From assembly GCF_048564905.1 (NCBI RefSeq), contig NC_133012.1, positions 9,767,646 through 9,831,645 on the forward strand: a stretch of 64,000 bases of DNA. The letters are read 5' to 3'. Below are positions 1 through 11,250 of the stretch, piece by piece; position 1 is the stretch's first letter, and each line of letters begins with the position of its first letter. The stretch comes from Vicugna pacos. Its lineage: Eukaryota > Chordata > Mammalia > Artiodactyla > Camelidae. The position numbers and the translations under genes are program-made. The notes below the pieces were generated by a model. It was not told where the DNA came from. It worked only from the letters and a program-made list of their open reading frames with translations, and searched no databases.

Positions 1-292
1 ATACTTCTCTGGGCCAGTCATTAGATATAACAAAGAGTCAGGGAGAAGGAAAGATTGAGGTTTGGCGAAACTTGGTTATTTGGAGTTTTCCACCCAGCTG
101 GCTAAGCCAAGTGTGTCTGTGGAGATGAGGCTCTGAAGCTCCAGCCAGACACACCATTGGCAGCCTGGCTCTGTTACCACGTACAAGCCAGCAGAGGAGA
201 GAAATGGAAGATGGAATAATAGCAATCAACAGAACAAGGGGAAGCCCTTCTCACTCAAGCTTCAAATTCTGTTTCAAAAACTAACACATACC
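1..292. other. Unassigned non-coding sequence
   Basis: No repeat family, RNA gene or convincing reading frame is recognised here. The short minus-strand open frame in this stretch has no similarity I know and no coding features. Confidence 0.5.
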
Positions 293-430
293 TTTCAATG
301 TCTTGTGATAACCTGTAATGAAAAAGAATATGAAAACGAATACATGCATGACTGGGACATTATGCTGCACACCAGAAACTGACACATTGTAACTGACTAT
401 ACTTCAATTAAAAAACACACACACACATAC
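293..430 (+). mobile_element. L1 3' UTR end, heavily 5'-truncated
   Basis: The segment carries the recurring L1 tail words of this window: an ATAACCTGTAATGAAAAAG-like block, then the ACTGACACATTGTAA block and CTTCAATTAAAA before the tail. These blocks recur in the same order at 28060-28240 and 54060-54230, which supports the call. Only the last 130 or so bases of the element are present. The A-rich tail has turned into an imperfect CA run (409-440). An ACACATAC word occurs on both sides and might be the target duplication, but the sequence is too simple to trust. Confidence 0.75.
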
Positions 431-634
431 ATATACACATGCATCGAAACCTAGCAATAAACTTAGAAACTAGAACTATGGATGCCAAGCTTTAGGCAGG
501 GACCAGGCTCAGGTAAGTGCTCAGCCAGCGTCCCACCTTTCATCACCCAAAGAAGCCCCTGAGAAACATGCTTTGTCTATATTTGATGAAGAACGCAGCT
601 CATGTTCCACTCAGCGGGGTACTGAGAGTCTAAT

Positions 635-722
635 ACGTGTTGGGCACAGTGGAAATACCAGGAAACAGGAGTGAACCAGGCAAATACACCCCTGCCTCCA
701 TGCAGCTTATAATCCGGTGAAG
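635..722 (-). mobile_element. L2 3'-end fragment (antisense)
   Basis: Words for 'TGTTGGGCACAGTGG', 'GTGAACCAGGCAAA' and 'CCTGCCTCCATGCAGCTTA' follow the order of the reverse complement of the L2 3' end. It is very old and diverged. The flanks could not be assigned. Confidence 0.5.
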
Positions 723-2998
723 AATGGGCATTTCTGGTATACGTTCACTACTCTAGTTGTTAGTGCCAGCTGTTTACATACAGAACAATCCAGTATCAGG
801 AGAGTTTTAGTCCTGATTGATTTTAATTCCTTCATATACCATATATTATATTATTAGTACAAAAAAATCCAGGAATATTAGCAGAGGCAACTCCTTTGGA
901 AGGCAAATAAATAGTTCCTCTCATGAAAAGTCATAGCAGCTCAGACTCTAGACATGGGCCATCTGTTCTGAGATCTGCCCAATCAGAGGCAACAGCAGAC
1001 AGTCAGGGCTTCCGTGGTCTCAAAGCTGGCAGAAGCCTCAACTCAGAGGCTGGTGGACCTGTAGACTCGAAAGTATTGACTGACAACTGCAGATCTGCAT
1101 TCCATGCACCTCTGCCTGGGGCCTTCATGACATGACGGAGGAAGTAACGTGGCTTTGGTCTACTTCATGTTTACCACACTAAGGCTCTTCTTAAGATATG
1201 TACATATATAACTTCGTTTTAAGCCTAAGATGGATTTAAATATCTTTTTAGAAACCTGACCCACATTCTAACACACGTCTGATAGAATTCTGTATTTGTA
1301 CATCTGTGCTTGCCCTGTTTCAAAAACATTTACTTCTTTCTCAGAGGCCAAATTCTCCTATTATCTCATCAGTCTAATGAATAATTTATATGTACAAGCA
1401 AAAAACCAGGGCTTTCTTTGTTCTCTGCTCCAGTACTGTGAGAAGGAGGAAAGAAAAAATGCCAAGAGGTTCTCAATAGCATTTAATCCTCTGGCCCCTG
1501 CCGATCTGCTAGCCAGACGTTCTCCAGACCGGTAGCTGCCTAGCGAAGAGAAACTCACCCTACGAGACGTGTTTGGAAATCGAATGCTTGTAGATTTTGC
1601 CTGTTTGTGGTCTTTGAAGGTCAATGACACATGAGAGGAGGAATAATCACGCCAAATATTGATTTTTCCAAAGCAAGCACACCGACAGGCTGTCCAGGGA
1701 GATTACACAGCCTAGGAAGTCTGAAAATTAACGAATGTTACCAACCCTCACATCACACGGGTGGACAAGGGACCCTACATCCCGTGATCAGAAATAATGA
1801 AAATGTCAGACAATTCATACACATTCAGGTCGCCCTCACCATCCCCAGGCTGTGGTCATTAGAACTTCCGACATCTAAGACCACTGGGTATCTATTCTTC
1901 TATCAGCTCAAAGAATGTCTGATATCGGGCAGAATGAGGCTCCTGGGGCTGTCGGCATAGGGAAGCTGTAAGTCTCTTTACATTAAATTTTGTTTTCATG
2001 CAGTGCAAATAGACACCTAATAGCTAGGTTGAGCCCCTGCCCAGGAGGCTGATGGAAGAGGACAGCCACTTTAAGGGATGGCAACAGAGTCCAAAGATTT
2101 CACACAGAGCTAAAGATTACCAGCAAAACTCCAGCAGTGGGGATTTCTGCTGAATAGATTTTGTTTTTCAGCACTGGGAATATTAGTCGTGGAAACCAGC
2201 GAGCCATCCCTTCTTTTCAAACTGGAAAAGCAATGAGTTTTGTTAGCTGGAGTTATAAAAGTTTCTTATTGGTTGTTTGCCCAGCGCATCTGGAGCTGGG
2301 CAAGACGGTGGCATAAACCTTCACGGAACCAACGAAATGGTTACGCTGATCTTCAGCCAGAAGAGTCAGTTGTCAATTTTTCAAATGTTATCCAGTGATT
2401 TATGAAAAAGTCGTGAACAGCTTGGGTATGTGGATATATATTTATATACACATACATATATACATGCTAGACTCAAGCAACTATCTCCTATCTGACAAAT
2501 ATCACATCTGTAGACATCAGCTGGATAAAGGATTTCATCAAAATTGGCCATTAGTAAAGGTTTCACAGGTCAAAATTTCACTTCAGGAATAAAAAAAGAC
2601 GTGGCCTGTGTCCCTTGAAGGCATTAGCAGTTCTTAATGAAAAATATTAACTCATTGTTAACATTTCCAGAGTGGATGCTTACAGTGCCAAAGAGTTAGA
2701 GGGAAATCTGTATTATGTCTGAATTCCTCAGTTCTCTACAATGACCTCTTTATCTTTCCTTGGTAGCTTATTGCTGCCCTGGTACCACTGTCCTTAACCA
2801 TGTCCTAGAATGGCCCAGCGACCTTCTTGAGTCCCTGTTTTACTTACAACCAACCAATCCACCACTACGTAATTTTGAGCCCTGTGTGAAGTTTCTCAAG
2901 GATGCCATGAGAAGCAAAATATAGATTTTCTGTTTTGAAAGAGTTGAGGATATTAGTAAAATGTGTTCTTAAGTACGAAGTACCAGAATAACATAATT
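723..2998. other. Unassigned non-coding sequence
   Basis: No repeat, gene or RNA is recognised over this 2.3 kb. It is AT-rich, with an alternating AT/CA patch at 2433-2466. Open frames of 60-109 codons on either strand overlap one another and show no domain, signal peptide or codon pattern that would support translation. Confidence 0.5.
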
Positions 2999-3002
2999 GA
3001 CG

Positions 3003-3070
3003 GAAGTAGGGAAGAGGGGAAGGGGGAGGGAGAGAAGCAGGGGGAAGATGGAAGAGAGAGAAAGAAAAAG
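3003..3070 (+). repeat. Polypurine (GA-rich) tract with G-quadruplex potential
   Basis: Almost every base is a purine on the plus strand. Runs of three to five Gs occur at about 3009, 3016, 3022, 3028 and 3040, separated by short A/G loops. That is enough G-runs for an intramolecular G-quadruplex. The tract may equally be a simple low-complexity repeat. Confidence 0.65.
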
Positions 3071-3249
3071 TGCCAGAGCAGAAACTCAAGGGCTCAAAGA
3101 TGTGGATAAGGACGTTCAGGGAAAGGGTTAAGTGCAGCTGAGATGCTCAGGCCAGTCAATGGAGCTGGAGTGATGGGCTCCAGTGGTGCCGGGAGGTACC
3201 TGATTAGCTAAAAGGAAGAGGGAGAATGTTTCAAGAGATGAGAAAGAAA

Positions 3250-3875
3250 TGAGTCACGAAGAGCCGCGAGGGATAACAGGGAAAGTATCTGCCCGCCTGA
3301 AAGAGGATTTATACGACAGAGTAGGAAAAACAGAGCTAGACAGGCAGGGAGGATTCAGATGATTATAAGTCTTCGGTGTCCGCTGAGTCTCTGCGTGAAG
3401 GCAAACACACGACGCACCACTGCCTGACAACATCACGGACATTAAATAGATGTCTCCGCGTGGCCAAGAGAAATCCATCTACCCGAAGGCGTGCCCTGAC
3501 CTTTGCAGTTGTGGATACAAATTCCAGAATTGTAGTATTCAAGTAACTCCTTTCTGGAGCAAGGGAGTGCCTCCTGACAGGAACAGCCACGGGCCCTGGT
3601 CCCTCGGACACTAGGACACTGACAGCTGCGTGGTGTGCCAAGCAGAGAGAATAGCATGGCTATCCTACCGTGTTCCCGGCCATGAAATGCACAGCCACTG
3701 AACCTGAGAGTCCGTGACTCACTACCCCCCAGCCACAAACACAGACCGTACGGGGTCACCTTGAGGCAAATTCGGAAGCTCTCTGAGAAAACACGGAGTT
3801 TCCCTAAAATCAGCCACCTGATTCTTGTCGCCAAGAGTGTATCACGCATCGCTCGCACGGCATGAGCACGCCTTC
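3250..3875. promoter_or_regulatory. CpG-dense, repeat-free patch (orphan CpG-island-like)
   Basis: By hand count 3361-3880 holds about 26 CpG dinucleotides in 520 bases. That is near 0.8 of the number expected for about 50 percent GC, whereas the rest of the window is strongly CpG-depleted. CpGs cluster at 3255-3262, 3373-3411, 3434-3460 and 3844-3870. No known repeat covers it. A 152-codon minus-strand frame (3442-3900) crosses it but encodes nothing recognisable, and CpG retention itself lowers stop frequency. The patch could be an orphan CpG island, an unannotated promoter, or sequence kept unmethylated in the germ line. The function is inference. Confidence 0.4.
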
Positions 3876-6371
3876 CCATCTTGCTATTTGCAAATCTCAC
3901 TTTTTAAAGCTAAGTGTACACATTTGTTTACTTTCCGAGATATGGATTAACATGCCTACATTTTATTAAAAACATGCCTTATGTATTTCTATCATCTGTA
4001 CATATGTAAGAGGTATTTCTTTTCAACATTTATTACTTGTCAGAGGCCCAAGGTTCGTAACACCTCATTTTGTTTCATAATAATGTGTGATTTGTCAAGG
4101 AAAACATGGGTTCCTTTTCACTTGTGCTTCACGGCTGTGCTGGACGGTCCTGCCTCCCATTGCGCTCTCTGTCATCCACCAGGTGAGGGAGCAGATGTCT
4201 CCCCCAGGCTCTCCCATTCTGACAGATAAAGCTCCGAGAAGTGAGTGGGGAAGGTGGGGGTGAGGAAGACTCTCCTCGGAGACATTTACACTTGACCTTG
4301 AATGATGAGTCCGACAGCTCCAAGTGGCAATGGGCAAAGCAGAGGGAACACTTTACACCAAGGCTCAGAATTATGTTTCAGAAAACTCTAGGCTTTGGAT
4401 GTGCCTGAGGACCGTGTGTGGGGGGAAGATGTGGTTGGAATGGTTGCTTGAGATCAAAATATTGAGGACTTTTTTATGTCATGTTTTTAAAGGCAAAATA
4501 TTTCGTTGGTTTTTTTTGTTTCTTGGTTTTGGGGGGGGGTTGTTTGTTTTTTGGTCTCTTTTGAAAAGGTGTCTGGCTGAGATTTAAGGGAGGAAAGAAG
4601 AAAAACAAAATTGGGTTCAACCATCTCCCATCAAAATCCGTTGTGAGCTTTGGCATGGCCTCAGAGCAGTCTTATGCTCTGAGCCCCCTAAATCCTGGGG
4701 ACCAACTTCATGGTTACCATTTCAGGTCCTGTGCGAAGGGTGAAAGCTGTATTCTGTTTGGTACCATGTCATTGACATGAAATCCTAAAACTTGCGTTTT
4801 GTAAGGAGATGCTTTGCTTGTATGCCCCTGCCTCAGGGACCCCATGTTGAGCTTTAGATGTTTGTCTTTCTTGAGTGTTGGGCTGAAATAAAGACGCCCC
4901 ACAGAGAGTGCAGACACATTTTGTCCTCAGCACAACAATTATATATTCCGTTTATTCCATTGGTACATTGCCCCTGGAGCTTAAATCCACTCACCACTGT
5001 CAAAACTGATGCTGGACGGCTGCTGCCAGGCTCTACCAGGTCAGGTGCAGCTGCTCAATATGCAGTAAAGAGAAGCAAGGGATCGGTGGTGACCAGAAGG
5101 CCTTAAAGGGGGTTCCTGCCCCTCCTCTCCCTTCAATGGGACAGTGGATGTTCTCCCATCATATTAAAAGCCTCTATTGCCTGCTTTTAGATCCTTCAAC
5201 ATCAAAAGAATCCATCTTAGATGTCTGGCAAACCTAAGAAAACAATCCTAATGTAACGCTGCTTCTGGCAAAAAACTACACACAAAATGCGCACTTAGGA
5301 ACGAGCAAGAGGATTCAGACTAGAATTAAATAAATACTTGCTGGCCTGCGGCAGCACAGAGTCACTCAGAAGGCAGGGAAAGCAATCTTCTGGTACCCAA
5401 ATGGACGCAGCCAACCAGGATTTGAGAGATGAGGATGCCTGTGTACACTGAGGGCCATCATGGAAGGAGGAGGTGAGGAGAGGAAGTAAAACCTAGAACC
5501 AGACACTGAGTCAGTACCTGGCTTTCCCTTTGTACAACTGTCCGTGGATGAAACAGACTGTCCAACCCCTGGAGCCCCTCAGTACGTTATATACGCATGC
5601 AAGTGCACATACACGCAGAGACAGCATCATTTCCACTAAATTTCTTTACAGACAAGTATCTAGTTAACTGCTCTGCAGGGATAATATCCCTACATCATAA
5701 AGAGAGAAACTGGCAACCGAGTGGTAACGAAACTTCCCTCAATTCAATTCTAAATTCATGATAGAAATCATGTTAAAAAAAAAACATGTTTATTGATTCT
5801 CAACCCAATAAACCAGAGAAAGATGGCATGCCTCTACAATATGTAATTACCGCTCTATATGCCCTGGAAACGTGTGATGTGTTATTAATTACCATTATTA
5901 ATTAAATGCAGTTCATGTTCTGTGGTCAAGTGCTCCTAATACCAGGGTATCACACAAGGTCTGATTCTTTCATGTTAATTATGTCATCTATGCACAAGAA
6001 TATACAATCTGATGGTGATGAATGATTGAGTACTGTATTTGCCATTTTAATGCCTCTTTAAAATTCCTAAATATGATCAGTTCTCTACCCATGAGTGTTC
6101 AAATACAGGGCCACACAACCCAGTACTGGGGGGACTCTTGGTATCCAAAAGGAGCTATAGGATCCGGCAATAAGCCATCCATGTTACACCCCTGAGACAT
6201 AAACCCATCTGTACGCACTATGCCTGGGTCAGAGCCACTGAATATTGCTGGGCTGGTGAAAAATACTCCCCCATAACCACAGATCTTAAATGGACAATCA
6301 AAACTGTCTACCACCTGTGCAGAACCATGAAGGACCTGAGAAGTTACCCTCCCCTTCTTGCAAAGTTAACC
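3876..6371. other. Unassigned non-coding sequence
   Basis: No gene or repeat family is recognised. Local low-complexity items include a T-rich stretch containing a run of nine Gs (4510-4558) and an A run near 5775. A cluster of homeodomain-type TAATTA words at 5844-5904 is listed separately. The stretch 6099-6370 just upstream of the LTR at 6372 could not be assigned either. Confidence 0.5.
5844..5904. promoter_or_regulatory. Cluster of TAATTA homeodomain-type sites
   Basis: Three exact TAATTA words lie at 5844-5849, 5886-5891 and 5899-5904. TAATTA is the core bound by many homeodomain proteins and reads the same on both strands. Such a cluster is compatible with a developmental enhancer but can arise by chance in AT-rich DNA. 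No other evidence of function is visible. Confidence 0.25.
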
Positions 6372-6677
6372 TGTCGCGGTCTCAGGGATGCTGGCGAGAG
6401 ACATGAGCTTCAGCGTCCAAGACCAAAGACTTTATTATAATAAACAGCAGCGCAGGTAACAGGCGTGCTCTGTAGGAAGACACTGCCTCTCTCTCCCAGG
6501 GCTGTTCACGCTACAGCCTTGAAGAAAAGTCCTGAACAAGGAAGTCAGTGATTCTGACTGTAAGATGTGCAAAAATGCAAAATAGGCAAAAGACCCCTCA
6601 CACCCCCTCTGTTGTGATTGGTTGCCCACTCTCATTAATGGCTGTTTCAACCTTCTTTCTCCTCAAACATCCTAACA
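6372..6677 (-). mobile_element. Solo LTR-like element (ERV, class uncertain)
   Basis: Read on the minus strand, the segment begins TGTTAGG and ends CGCGACA, so it has the TG...CA ends of an LTR. It contains a CCAATCAC box (CCAAT), then a polyadenylation signal AATAAAG about 60 bases before its end, in U3-R-U5 order. The word AACC flanks it on both sides (6368-6371 and about 6677-6680), which would be a 4 bp target duplication with one base of ambiguity. No internal retroviral sequence is attached, so it looks like a solo LTR, a fossil. The family could not be named. Confidence 0.55.
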
Positions 6678-6819
6678 ACCACTGCCATGTGACACACACT
6701 CTGCTCCTTGGTTTTCTTCTAGTTTGATTTTGTTCCTTTTCAGTTTCTTTTGCTGGCTTCTCTTTTTCTGCTCATCTGTAATTATTAGAGTGATTCTGGG
6801 TTCCCTTCTCTTTCGTATC

Positions 6820-7206
6820 TGCTATGAACTGAGTTGTGTCCCCATAAAATCCATATGTTGAAACCCTAACCCCCCACTCCCCTCTGCCAAGTGGTGGTAT
6901 TTGGAGATGGAGGCTTTGGGAGTTAATTAAATTGAGATGAGGTCAGGAGGGCCCTGTTGATGGGATTAGTGCCAGAGAGCTTACTTCCTCTCTCTCTCTC
7001 TCTGTCTCTCCACCAGCACGCACAATGGAAAAGCCATGTGAAAAGCAAGAAGGCAGCCATCTAAACCCAAAGAGACAGCTTTCACCAGACATCGACTTCA
7101 TGGCACCTTAGTCTTGGACTTCCAGTCTCCAAAACCATGAGAAATAAATCTGTTGTTTAAACCACCCAGTCTGTGGCATTTTGTTATGGCAGCCTAAGCT
7201 AAGACA
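6820..7206 (+). mobile_element. MaLR solo LTR, MST-type
   Basis: It opens with TGCTATGAACTG and GTGTCCCC, passes through CATATGTTGAAACCCTAAC and a GGTGGTATTTGGAGATGGAGG-like region, and ends with the diagnostic MaLR 3' blocks AGAAATAAATCTGTTGTTTAA, ACCCAGTCTGTGG and TTTTGTTATGGCAGC. A CT microsatellite (6983-7005) sits inside. This is a non-autonomous ERVL-related LTR fossil of early placental age. No internal region is attached and no clear target duplication is seen. Confidence 0.85.
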
Positions 7207-7279
7207 CTAAGTACTCTCTGGGTGATCTCATGTAGACTCTTACTTTAAATAACTTATGTTATAGGCTTACCAAATTTCA

Positions 7280-8215
7280 CCTCCATTCCCAAACACTCCC
7301 ATGAACTAAAGATGTATCACCGACTGTCCATTTGCCATTCCCACTCAGGTATTCAACAGACATCTCAAAGTATGAACATGGCCACAGTAGAACTCATAAT
7401 CTTGTCTTCCAATGAGACTCATCTCTCAATCATGGCCAGCTTAGGGAACGCCAATACCATCTACTGAGTTGATCAAGTTGAAAAATTTGGAGTTAACTCT
7501 TCAAAATTCGTCAGCAAATCTTGCCTTCTCTGCCATAAAAACATGTTCAGAATCTCCTTGGCATCTCCACTTCCACCACCCTACACCAGGCCACCACCAT
7601 TTTCCACCAGGACAACCATAATAGCTTCTAACCCATCTCCTAAATAATTTCCATCTTGTCACATACACACCATGTCCCACATAGCCATTAGATGATATTT
7701 TAAATTTTTAAATCAAGTCACGTTACTCACCAAAATGTGTTCTGTTGCATTTAGAATTAAATGCAAACTCCTTAGCCAAGCTACAAAGCCCCATGATCTG
7801 CCTCTGCCTCCCCCTCTAACTTCCTCTTACACCAGCTTTCTCCTGACCCTTTGTTGTCCAAGCTGTGGTCTATTTGAGAAACAGAAAGTCAAGCCAGCCT
7901 TCAGGTCATCGTGTGAGATGTTTGCCATCCCTGAAGTTCTGCCCTTCCCGCCCTTGCCCCGATTTTTGCAAGGGTAGTTCTTTCCTGTCATTTATACATC
8001 ATTTTAAATACATTTCATTCTCTAGTTATTCTCAGGTCAAGTCACCCTCTTTTAATTGTTGGCATCATACCTATCAATGCTGACATTTCTTTCATGTATG
8101 AATTTAATCTCTCATGCATGTAAGCTTCTTGGTAATGAAAGTTGCTTGTAGATGGCATGCTCACTCTGATATCCCCACTACTTGATCAGTACTTGGAACA
8201 ATAAATATTTCTTAA
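7280..8215 (+). mobile_element. L2 LINE, 3' region
   Basis: A long, worn L2 in sense orientation. Its words appear in L2 order: the CATCTCCACTTCCACCACCCT / CCAGGCCACCACCAT block (7561-7602), the TCAAGTCACGTTACTC block (7715-7732), AAATGCAAACTCCTTAGCCAAG followed by AAAGCCCCATGATCTGCCTCTGCC (7759-7808), and the TGTAAGCTTCTTG ... AATAAATATTTCTTAAATGGA end (8110-8217). L2 stopped moving early in mammalian history, so this is ancient. The open frames over it are remnants without coding potential. Confidence 0.75.
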
Positions 8216-8246
8216 ATGGACGGATGGATGGATGGATGGATGGATA
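8216..8246 (+). repeat. (GGAT)n microsatellite at an L2 3' end
   Basis: About six to seven GGAT/TGGA units follow directly on the L2 terminus. L2 ends in a short TGAATGAA-like repeat, so the microsatellite most likely grew from that terminus. Confidence 0.85.
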
Positions 8247-9734
8247 AACTGCACGTGTAAGAACTGGCAGGGGTGGGAGTTCCTTGAAGAAAAATACAAG
8301 CAATCAAAACAAGAAGGGATCCTTTTCTTATTTTTTGGCACAGCCTGATTGGTCCACATTCACTGAAGGTATTCAGACATCTGGAGGCCTTTATTTTGAA
8401 GATAAACTATTTTAACTTACATTGTTTTGCCAATAGAGAGCTTTTAAACCATTTCCAGGTATAGTTTGTAAGCTTCCTACTTAATAAGCAATTATACTTA
8501 AAATTAAAGTGTTCTAGAAATAATGCATAAGGCTTGACTTTGCCATATTATCTTTTAAATTATTTATCAAAACTTTTTTTAGTATCTTCTATGTAGGGTC
8601 ACCATGTGGAGGCTGAGATTTTGACAGTGAGCAGGCTAGAAAAGAGACACCTTTCTTCATGGAACCTATAAGGAATAAGATGCAAGATGCAAAAGCCACT
8701 ACCTATAACTGGGCACAGTTCCTTGGCAGAACACGAAATTCTTTTATCTCGTTTTCTAATTTTTAAATTGGCAAGGCAACATTCATTAGCTACTCTATGC
8801 TTTTAAAAAGTGTGCATATTTGTAAAATAATCCCTTGAGTAATTGTGTTTTAGACTCATAAAAAATTTTAAAACCCTGTGCCTTATCCTGTTTTTGAAGA
8901 GTCTATGAACAGATCTAAGAAATCAACCACCCTTTAATTTGAAGTTTTCTAGTCTACCATTGTATTGCCTTGAGCCAAACTTTTAATAGTATGCTGCCTC
9001 AATTTCTTAATTAGGAAAACATATTAGCAAAATAAACATCTCATTTTCCAATCAACAGGATATAATAAATGTAAAGCCTCCGTACCTTTTTGCAAATCTA
9101 GTTTCATACAAAGCATTAATAATGAGGTGAGCGATAGAAGAAAAAGCGGTAAGGCCTAAATTACATCATGAATGTGTATTATTCTCTCCTTAGGAAAGAA
9201 GGAAAATATTTCTCAGAAAAAAAACAACCCTAGGGTATTCAAACCAGTACCCTGTAGCTATTTGAATCACATTAAGGCTCAAGTCATTAGCTAACATTAG
9301 TTAAATTATATGAGTTCCCATCACTGCTATTTTCCTTATAACACCTCAGATGCCCCTACTGAAATGTGATGGGGCAAAAATACCCTTGAAATTGGTCATG
9401 CTGAGAGCACTGTACCCCACAGCACACCAGAGAATTTAGCAAACGCTAGAAATCAAGGCTCTCCCCCGACCCTCTCTCTCTCACCACCTCCCACGGAAGA
9501 GCTGGTCGTTAAACCAACACACCGCTGATTCCAATCCACAGATGCATGCGCAAATCATTTCTCCTACTATTATAAAACCAAGTGCACGCATCGCTGGGAG
9601 CCCTGGCGTAATGACATTGGAATGAAGCTTCAGACAGGCCTGAATCTGACAGGTGTTCTGAGACGCAATCCAGCTTCTGAAATCATTCACTACCCATGAC
9701 ACTTGCCAGGTTGCAGAAGGGTTTCTTCATGGAG
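8247..9734. other. Unassigned non-coding sequence
   Basis: AT-rich sequence without a gene or a firm repeat call. A short stretch at about 8570-8680 resembles the antisense L2 3' end (words like CTTTCTTCATGGAACCTAT), too weak to list as an element. Confidence 0.45.
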
Positions 9735-9817
9735 AAGAAGGAAGGGAGGGAGGGAGGGGGAAGGGAGAGAGCAAAAGAGGCAAGGAAGGAAGAGGGAGGG
9801 AAGAAGAGAGAAAGATC
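9735..9817 (+). repeat. Polypurine tract with a parallel-type G-quadruplex motif
   Basis: Nearly uninterrupted purines. At 9744-9765 five G-runs of three to five bases are separated by one- or two-base loops (runs at 9744, 9748, 9752, 9756 and 9763). Single-base loops are the arrangement known to give very stable parallel G-quadruplexes. Downstream GGAAGGAA units continue the simple repeat. Confidence 0.8.
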
Positions 9818-10699
9818 TATTTCTTCTCTAAAATTGTCCTTCAATGTCTCACATACCCCAGGATCTGACAGTATTATAAGTCTGTAAAACTCCCTTAAGC
9901 TGTAAAGATAGACGATTAAACTGCACTCCTGTTAATTAAAATAAAAGATGGTTCTAAGTGAAAATAGGAAGCGTGTTCTGTATTCGAAAGAGCACTGGTG
10001 CACAGACTCGAATATTACACTCCAGAAAGACAGCCCACTGTGCTAATAGCAAAGCAGTAAACTCTACATTATCTCTGATGAGTCCTTCCAGCCATTCACA
10101 AACACCATCATTTATCACAAAGAGCCCCTTCTGCACACCCATTAGCCAGACAAGGGGGATCAAACTGAGTGAACAGGAAACAAAAAAGCAAATCTAAATA
10201 TTTATCACTTTAAAATTATGGCACCACTTAAGTTGAGGACCAGGGCAGATCTATTACTTGCTGTTTCCTGTCTCTTGCCAGGGCCAGAGAACCTTCTAGT
10301 TTCTGCCTTACTGCATTTGTGTTCACATAAAGGTGTGACTTCCATGAGTCTGTCTCACACCTTTTTAGTAATGAACATGGTGCATAGAGAACTTAGCCTT
10401 AGGAACCAGGCGGTTTCAGTATCAGGGGAAAATTCCCTTTCAATATTGCATGATATTGGAAAGGCAGCACTTCACTTGAAACTCTTCCCTACCCTTCAGC
10501 TGGAAATCATAATATCTACCTACAAGATCATCACGGAAGCAACACACAAGAAGGATGGAGGACACAGTGCACAGTCCCTCCATAGCCATTCTTCGCTCTT
10601 TTTTCCTATCTGTCTTTCCTCTCAAAAATGAGGCAGCAACCCTTGACTTGCCAGGACACGAACATAATGGCTGCAGGCCCGTGAGTGAAAAACATCCAC
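9818..10699. other. Unassigned non-coding sequence
   Basis: No repeat family or gene is recognised. A 137-codon plus-strand open frame (10218-10631) has no recognisable domain. Its length is not unusual for chance. Confidence 0.45.
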
Positions 10700-11250
10700 A
10701 CAATTAGCCCAAAGGAATTTTAATTTGAATCTTATTAATTATTCAATGTGGAGTTGATTATTCAAAAAAACCTATTCTTTTTTAAATTTCCCTTTCAGGG
10801 GCCTTAAATAGCTGTTTGGGTGTCTGTACTTGTTTCCAGCCTGGGAAAAAAATCCAGAAGCCCCTTTAATAAGATGGCTACGCAAAAAAGGTTTAGAGTT
10901 CAGAGTTCCTGATCAGGGACAACCTCAGTAATAATACACGAGGAAGAAAATGATTATCCGTGCAGTATTCCGATCACACAGGATGCAGTCACGTGTTTCA
11001 TCAACATTTATATTCGACCCCCCAGTAGCCATGGGGATAATAAAACAAGAATATCAGTCATCACAAAAGCATTAATATAAATCGCACACACCTTTTTATT
11101 AACTTCCATGCTTTTCTCCTGAGGATTTTAAATGCTTTCGCATTTTTGTGTACTAGCCTTAGAAGAAATGAATTATAATTAGCCATGGGTTTGCACACAT
11201 GTCAATGTGATGATTGACATAATGAGAGAGAGAGGTTCAGGAAAACAGGA
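10700..11250. promoter_or_regulatory. Candidate distal enhancer block with TALE-type palindrome
   Basis: This repeat-free block is rich in homeodomain-like AT words (TTAATTATT near 10735, AATTATAATTAG near 11171). It holds an exact inverted repeat, ATGTCAAT at 11199-11206 and ATTGACAT at 11213-11220, with a 6 base spacer. TGATTGAC at 11211-11218 is the core of the known PBX with PREP/MEIS composite site. Such features are common in deeply conserved developmental enhancers, but conservation cannot be seen from one sequence. The regulatory role is inference. Confidence 0.35.

Noticed and set aside
293-430. Target duplication ACACATAC around the first L1 tail
   Set aside because: The word is part of a CA-rich stretch on one side, so the match is not informative.
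3442-3900. 152-codon minus-strand open frame
   Set aside because: It lies in the CpG-rich patch, where stop codons are rarer. There is no recognisable domain or splice context, so the CpG density is reported rather than a gene.
10218-10631. 137-codon plus-strand open frame
   Set aside because: No known domain, no exon-like flanks and no support beyond length.
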